Source: Acidimicrobiales bacterium (lineage in GTDB: Bacteria; Actinomycetota; Acidimicrobiia; Acidimicrobiales; SZUA-35). From it: 64,000 nucleotides of DNA. The translations under genes and the position numbers were made by a program. Under the pieces are notes generated by a model that was given only the letters and a program-made list of their open reading frames with translations, was not told the origin of the DNA and searched no databases. Each line of letters begins with the position of its first letter. Position 1 is the stretch's first letter. Positions 60,653 through 64,000 of this stretch are shown piece by piece. The stretch covers positions 806,001-870,000 of the forward strand of contig JAWKIO010000005.1 in NCBI GenBank assembly GCA_041394265.1, read 5' to 3'.

Positions 60653-60985
60653 GTGAGCCTCAAGCTGCCGCAGTTGCGACCCGATGCCATCAGTGTGACC
60701 AGCCAGAACGAGCCGTTCGGTCCGCCGCCGACGCGACCACCGACCTTCGAAGAGGTCGCGCTGGACGGACCGGTGTCTCCGTCGAGCACCCGGCGCCGCC
60801 CCCTCGCCGGCGGTCGGCGCCAGGCCATGTTCTGGGCCGCAGCGATCGCCACGGTGGCCTTCTCCGGCGCAACCGGTCGACTCCTCGACAGCCGGTGGTC
60901 CTACGCCACGCTGGGCGCCAGCTTCGCCGCGCTGCTCCTCGTGGTGCTCGCCGTCACGCGACCAACCGACGATCTCACTCGCTGA
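60653..60985 (+). CDS. Small membrane protein
   Basis: A 110-residue protein with a Pro-rich, charged first half and two hydrophobic segments near the end (AMFWAAAIATVAFSGATG and YATLGASFAALLLVVLAV). No family is recognised. The start is GTG at 60653, with little else to choose from. It is divergent from the PAS gene across 51 bases, and its last 11 bases overlap the carbamoylase-type gene on the other strand. Confidence 0.55.
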   Translation: MSLKLPQLRPDAISVTSQNEPFGPPPTRPPTFEEVALDGPVSPSSTRRRPLAGGRRQAMFWAAAIATVAFSGATGRLLDSRWSYATLGASFAALLLVVLAVTRPTDDLTR

Positions 60986-62261
60986 CGACCTCGGCGAGGT
61001 CGAGCAGCACCGAAAGCAAGACGTTCGCACCGGCCTCGATGTCGTCGGGGTCGGTGTGCTCGGCCGGGTTGTGGCTGATACCCAGATGGCTCGGAGTGAA
61101 GATCATCGCCGTCGGCGCCACACGAGCGAACATCTGGGCATCGTGACCGGCCCCCGACGGCATCCGCATGGTGGTGAGCCCGGCAGCCACCGCCGCACGT
61201 TCGACCCGGTCGACGACGTCAGGATCGAAGGCCACCGGCTCGAAGCGAGCAAGGGACCTGCTGGTGATGTCGACCCCCTCCCGCTCGGCCAGTTCGGCCA
61301 CCTTGGCGGCCAGTCGCTGCTCGGCCTCTTCGAGCAGCGCGTCGTCGGTGTTGCGGAGATCGACGGTCATCGTGGCTCGGGCCGCCACCACATTGACGAG
61401 ATTGGGCTGCAGCTCGAGTCGGCCCACCGTGGCCACCTGCGGGTGCCCCAGTTCCAGCGCGAGCCACCGAACGAACGTGGTGATCTCGGCCGCCACCCAC
61501 GCCGGATCGTGGCGCAGGCGCATCGGGGTGGTGCCGGCATGATTCGACTGCCCGACGATCTCGAGTTCGGTCCACGAGATGCCTTGCACCCCTTCGACCA
61601 CCCCGATCTGGATGCCGGCCTCTTCGAGCACCGGCCCCTGTTCGATGTGCAGCTCGAGGTAGGCGTGGGGAACGAGGCCGGGAACGGGCGCCGCCCCCAG
61701 GTAGCCGATGCGATCCAGCTCGTCTCGCACCGTTGCCCCGTCGATCCCGACGGTGTCGTACGCCTCCTCGAGTGGCAGGCCGCCGACGTAGACGAGCGAC
61801 CCCATCATGTCGGGCTGGAAGCGGGCGCCTTCCTCGTTGGAGAAGAAGCCGACCGAGATCGGGTGCCGGGTCTGGACGCCGGCCGCCAGCACGGTCTCGA
61901 TGACCTCGAGACCGGCGAGCACGCCCAGATTGCCGTCGTAGCGCCCGCCGGTTCGCACCGTGTCGATGTGGCTCCCGGTCATCACCGCCGGGAGGTCCTC
62001 GGTGCCGGCCAGCGTGCCGACCACGTTGCCGATGGCGTCGATCCGAACCTCGAGACCGAGGTCCTCCATCCAGGTGACCACGAGATCACGACCTTGGCGG
62101 TCGGCGTCGGAGAAGGCCAGACGGGCGGCGCCCGTGGTGCCCTGGATGCCGCCGATGCTCGACAGCATCGCAAGGCGGTCCTGGAGACGAGCGGCGTCGA
62201 TACGCAGCGGGGCGCCGTGCTGCAAGGCGGACGAGGGAGAGGTGACAGTCACGCCGGACAT
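60975..62261 (-). CDS. M20-family hydantoinase/carbamoylase-type amidohydrolase
   Basis: A 428-residue zinc hydrolase. Metal-site segments are VMTGSHIDTVRTGGRYDGNLGV, FFSNEEGARFQPDMMGS, LHIEQGPVLEEAG and the final GISHNPAEHTDP. The dimerisation insert starts at GISWTELEIVGQSNHAGTTPM. These match N-carbamoyl-amino-acid hydrolases and allantoate amidohydrolases, which release ammonia and CO2 from carbamoyl compounds. I prefer ATG at 62261 (MSGVTVTSP); another ATG lies nine codons upstream at 62288. Confidence 0.9.
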   Translation of the reverse strand: MSGVTVTSPSSALQHGAPLRIDAARLQDRLAMLSSIGGIQGTTGAARLAFSDADRQGRDLVVTWMEDLGLEVRIDAIGNVVGTLAGTEDLPAVMTGSHIDTVRTGGRYDGNLGVLAGLEVIETVLAAGVQTRHPISVGFFSNEEGARFQPDMMGSLVYVGGLPLEEAYDTVGIDGATVRDELDRIGYLGAAPVPGLVPHAYLELHIEQGPVLEEAGIQIGVVEGVQGISWTELEIVGQSNHAGTTPMRLRHDPAWVAAEITTFVRWLALELGHPQVATVGRLELQPNLVNVVAARATMTVDLRNTDDALLEEAEQRLAAKVAELAEREGVDITSRSLARFEPVAFDPDVVDRVERAAVAAGLTTMRMPSGAGHDAQMFARVAPTAMIFTPSHLGISHNPAEHTDPDDIEAGANVLLSVLLDLAEVVSE

Positions 62262-62325
62262 GGTCCAGCCCAGGTCAGCGCCTGTCAATAGATGCGGTTC
62301 GAGCCGGTCTCGCCCCCTCGGCGGG

Positions 62326-63564
62326 TCAACCGTCCATGGGGTCGGGCAGCAACGGCACGGTGAACGCAGGCCGCTGGCCGACGAGCGCGGCCCGACCGAT
62401 CGCCTTCGACCCGAACCGATCCTTCACCGTGTCGAGTGCGGCATCGAGCTCGGCCGACGACCGTGAGTCGAACGGCAAGGTCTGCTGCACCGCATTGGCC
62501 GGCGCCAGGTTGGAGATCGTGAAGCCGAGGAGTGTGAGGGTTCGCTGCTCGATCTCGGCCCGGCGAGCGACCAACAGGATCCTGGCGACGTCGAGGAAGG
62601 CCGCGGTCGACGCCGTCGCTTCGTGCAAGGTGTGCGAACGGGTGTCTCGCGTGAAGTCGCCGAATCGGAAGCGGAGGGTCACGGTGCGACCGACTCGATG
62701 GCCGTTGCGCAACCGCCTCGACACCCGATCGACCAGTTCGAGCAGCACCCCCTCGAGGTCGACGAACGAACGCTCGCGTCGTCCCAATGCCCGCTGCGCG
62801 CCGATCGACGATCGTCGTTTGCCCGTGACGACTCGCCGGGGGTCGCGGTTGTGGGCCAGAGCATGAAGATGGCGGCCTGATCCCTTGCCCAGCACGGACA
62901 CCAACGCCGTCTCGCCCAGGTCGGCGACCTGCCCCACTGTGGTGATCCCCCGCTCGGCCAGCTTGGCCGCCGTCTTCGGACCGACGCCCCAAAGACGACC
63001 GACCGGGAGCGGATGGAGGAAGCCGAGCTCGCCGTCGGGCTCGACCACAAGCAGACCGTTCGGCTTGCACACACCGCTCGCCACCTTGGCCAGGAACTTG
63101 GTGCGGGCCACACCCACCGAGATGGGCAGACCGACCTCGTCGGCCACCCGCCGCCGAAGCTCGAAGGCGATCTGTTCGGGGGAACCCACGAGTCGCCACA
63201 GACCCGAGACGTCGAGGAAGGCCTCGTCGATCGAGATGGGCTCGACCAGCGGGGTGGTGTCTTCGAAGATCTCGAAGACCGCCCGACTCGCCTCGCTATA
63301 GGCCTCCATCCGAGGCGACACCGAGATCAGCTGGGGACAGCATTCGCGGGCCATGCGGATCGGCATCGCCGTGCGCACTCCCATCACCCGGGCCTCGTAG
63401 CTGGCCGACAAGATGACACCGCCGCCGACGGCCATCGGCACGCCCCGCAGATCGGGCCGATCGCGCTGTTCGACCGAGGCATAGAACGCATCGAGGTCAG
63501 CATGCAGAATCGACGCCGCCGCCGGCCCTCCCCCGGCACTCCCAGCTGCATGCATCGAACACAT
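62326..63564 (-). CDS. dinB: DNA polymerase IV (Y family)
   Basis: A 412-residue translesion polymerase. It has the catalytic segments ILHADLDAFYASVEQ and SISIDEAFLDVSG-like motif with the acidic pair, a helix-hairpin-helix thumb (LWGVGPKTAAKLAERGITTVGQVADL) and a little-finger domain. The C-terminus TLPFDSRSSAELDAALD precedes a beta-clamp-like tail. I start it at ATG 63564 because TAGAGT ends seven bases upstream; the longer version would place its start beyond the LexA box. LexA control is shown by the box at 63555-63570. Confidence 0.93.
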   Translation of the reverse strand: MCSMHAAGSAGGGPAAASILHADLDAFYASVEQRDRPDLRGVPMAVGGGVILSASYEARVMGVRTAMPIRMARECCPQLISVSPRMEAYSEASRAVFEIFEDTTPLVEPISIDEAFLDVSGLWRLVGSPEQIAFELRRRVADEVGLPISVGVARTKFLAKVASGVCKPNGLLVVEPDGELGFLHPLPVGRLWGVGPKTAAKLAERGITTVGQVADLGETALVSVLGKGSGRHLHALAHNRDPRRVVTGKRRSSIGAQRALGRRERSFVDLEGVLLELVDRVSRRLRNGHRVGRTVTLRFRFGDFTRDTRSHTLHEATASTAAFLDVARILLVARRAEIEQRTLTLLGFTISNLAPANAVQQTLPFDSRSSAELDAALDTVKDRFGSKAIGRAALVGQRPAFTVPLLPDPMDG

Positions 63565-63570
63565 GTTCGA
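63555..63570. promoter_or_regulatory. LexA (SOS) box at dinB
   Basis: TCGAACACATGTTCGA matches the mycobacterial and Bacillus SOS consensus TCGAAC-N4-GTTCGA in both arms. It starts one base after the predicted -10 box and covers the start codon, an ideal place to block transcription until DNA damage. Confidence 0.85.
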
Positions 63571-63571
63571 C

Positions 63572-63577
63572 ACTCTA
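63572..63577 (-). promoter_or_regulatory. Candidate -10 box (TAGAGT) of dinB
   Basis: It ends seven bases before ATG 63564 and abuts the LexA box. Confidence 0.5.
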
Positions 63578-63651
63578 CGACCGCCGCACCCTTCCGTCCA
63601 CCGTCCAATCCCCCACAACCTTCGGCCCTGCGTACGCCCCGAGTAACGCCA

Positions 63652-63694
63652 CCCCGGAGCTTTGCCTGGATCGAACGGAACCCCGGAGGTTTGC
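63652..63694. repeat. Tandem pair CCCCGGAG(C/G)TTTGC
   Basis: CCCCGGAGCTTTGC at 63652-63665 and CCCCGGAGGTTTGC at 63681-63694, one mismatch, 29 bases apart in direct orientation. They lie in the 138-base gap between dinB and the xanthine dehydrogenase fragment, followed by AGGTGGGTT, which recalls the flank of the other intergenic repeats. Confidence 0.6.
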
Positions 63695-63702
63695 AGGTGG
63701 GT

Positions 63703-64000
63703 TCAGCTGATGACGCCGGCGGCCTTCAGTTGGGCTCGAACGTTGGGTGGGGTGAGCGGGAAGTGGTCGAACCAGACGCCGGTGGCGTCGTGGAGGGCCG
63801 CGGCGATCGCCGGGGCGTAGGGAATGAGGGGCATCTCGGCGATGCCCCGCACGCCGAACGGGCCGCGAGGATCGGGGACCTCGACCAGCACCGACGCCAC
63901 GCGCTCGGGGATGTCGCCGATGCCGGGAATCAGGTAGCCGCTGAAGCGAGGATTGAGGACCCGTCCGTTCTCGACGACGAGCTGCTCCGACAGGGCGTAG
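63703..64000 (-). CDS. Xanthine dehydrogenase/aldehyde oxidase molybdenum subunit, C-terminal fragment
   Basis: The last 98 or so codons of a gene that enters from the right edge. GPFGVRGIAEMPLIPYAPAIAAALHDATGVW is the molybdopterin-domain end of the xanthine dehydrogenase family, with the catalytic glutamate in GIAE, followed by FPLTPPNVRAQLKAAG. The family hydroxylates purines or aldehydes using a molybdenum cofactor. With the upstream part missing, the substrate cannot be given. An SsnA-like deaminase and a carbamoylase-type hydrolase nearby would fit a purine-breakdown theme. Confidence 0.85.
   Translation of the reverse strand, partial: YALSEQLVVENGRVLNPRFSGYLIPGIGDIPERVASVLVEVPDPRGPFGVRGIAEMPLIPYAPAIAAALHDATGVWFDHFPLTPPNVRAQLKAAGVIS

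Noticed and set aside
1..64000. tRNA, rRNA, CRISPR arrays, transposases, phage genes
   Set aside because: None recognised on either strand on reading; a tRNA scan and repeat finder were not available to confirm this.

Overview
The window is high-GC, densely packed bacterial chromosome of actinobacterial character. Supporting signs are two F420-type luciferase-like oxidoreductases, a complete classical menaquinone (o-succinylbenzoate) gene set, a corrinoid-uptake operon behind a cobalamin riboswitch, a mycobacterial/Bacillus-type LexA box (TCGAAC-N4-GTTCGA) on dinB, a possible GlnR box before the ammonium transporter, and many apparently leaderless genes (TANNNT ending 6-9 bases before the start codon). 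An uncultured or marine member of the Acidimicrobiia would fit, but no rRNA or tRNA gene is present to prove it. There is no prophage, CRISPR array, insertion sequence or tRNA that I can see.

Layout. 1-7.4 kb: a truncated DUF4214 secreted protein, the Ktr/Trk potassium channel pair, a MauE-like membrane protein, a CDF metal exporter (with a possible 8-codon leader ORF), O-acetylhomoserine sulfhydrylase with a CoA-binding partner, and small envelope proteins. 7.4-9.2 kb: HAD phosphatase and F420 oxidoreductase. 9.3-15.2 kb: a seven-gene corrinoid operon (btuF-btuC-btuD-cobO-cobU-cobT-cobS, all minus strand) led by a B12 riboswitch and a hairpin that covers the first gene's ribosome binding site. 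15.3-17.3 kb: a membrane HD-GYP protein fused to pentapeptide repeats.

17.4-30.1 kb: menaquinone genes menC, menH, menD, menB, menF and menE scattered among unrelated genes. These include a GNAT gene bracketed exactly by two direct copies of a roughly 120-base palindromic repeat, and a decayed reading frame. 30-42 kb: RNase Z, a sugar-nucleotidyltransferase-like gene, a DMT exporter, a paired class IV aminotransferase and sulfotransferase-like protein, PhoD phosphatase, a divergent ProA-like dehydrogenase, hydrolases, a WYL regulator and the Amt transporter. 42-52 kb: an ASCH protein, a 1153-residue subtilase with glycine-rich tracts, a GGDEF-EAL protein, an acyl-CoA dehydrogenase and an ABC-2 exporter operon. 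52-64 kb: HTH-citrate synthase, GluQRS, DUF2889, a second F420 oxidoreductase, Nei glycosylase, DUF445, an SsnA-like amidohydrolase, a soluble PAS/chemoreceptor-like protein, a carbamoylase-type hydrolase, DinB, and the C-terminus of a xanthine dehydrogenase family subunit.

What stands out is regulatory compaction: back-to-back leaderless promoters with overlapping -10 boxes, start codons that overlap upstream stops, and many tail-to-tail coding overlaps of up to 87 bases. The best candidates for something undescribed are the palindromic repeat pair around the GNAT gene, the HD-GYP/pentapeptide fusion, the degenerate soluble chemoreceptor, and the half-site array before the HTH-citrate synthase gene.
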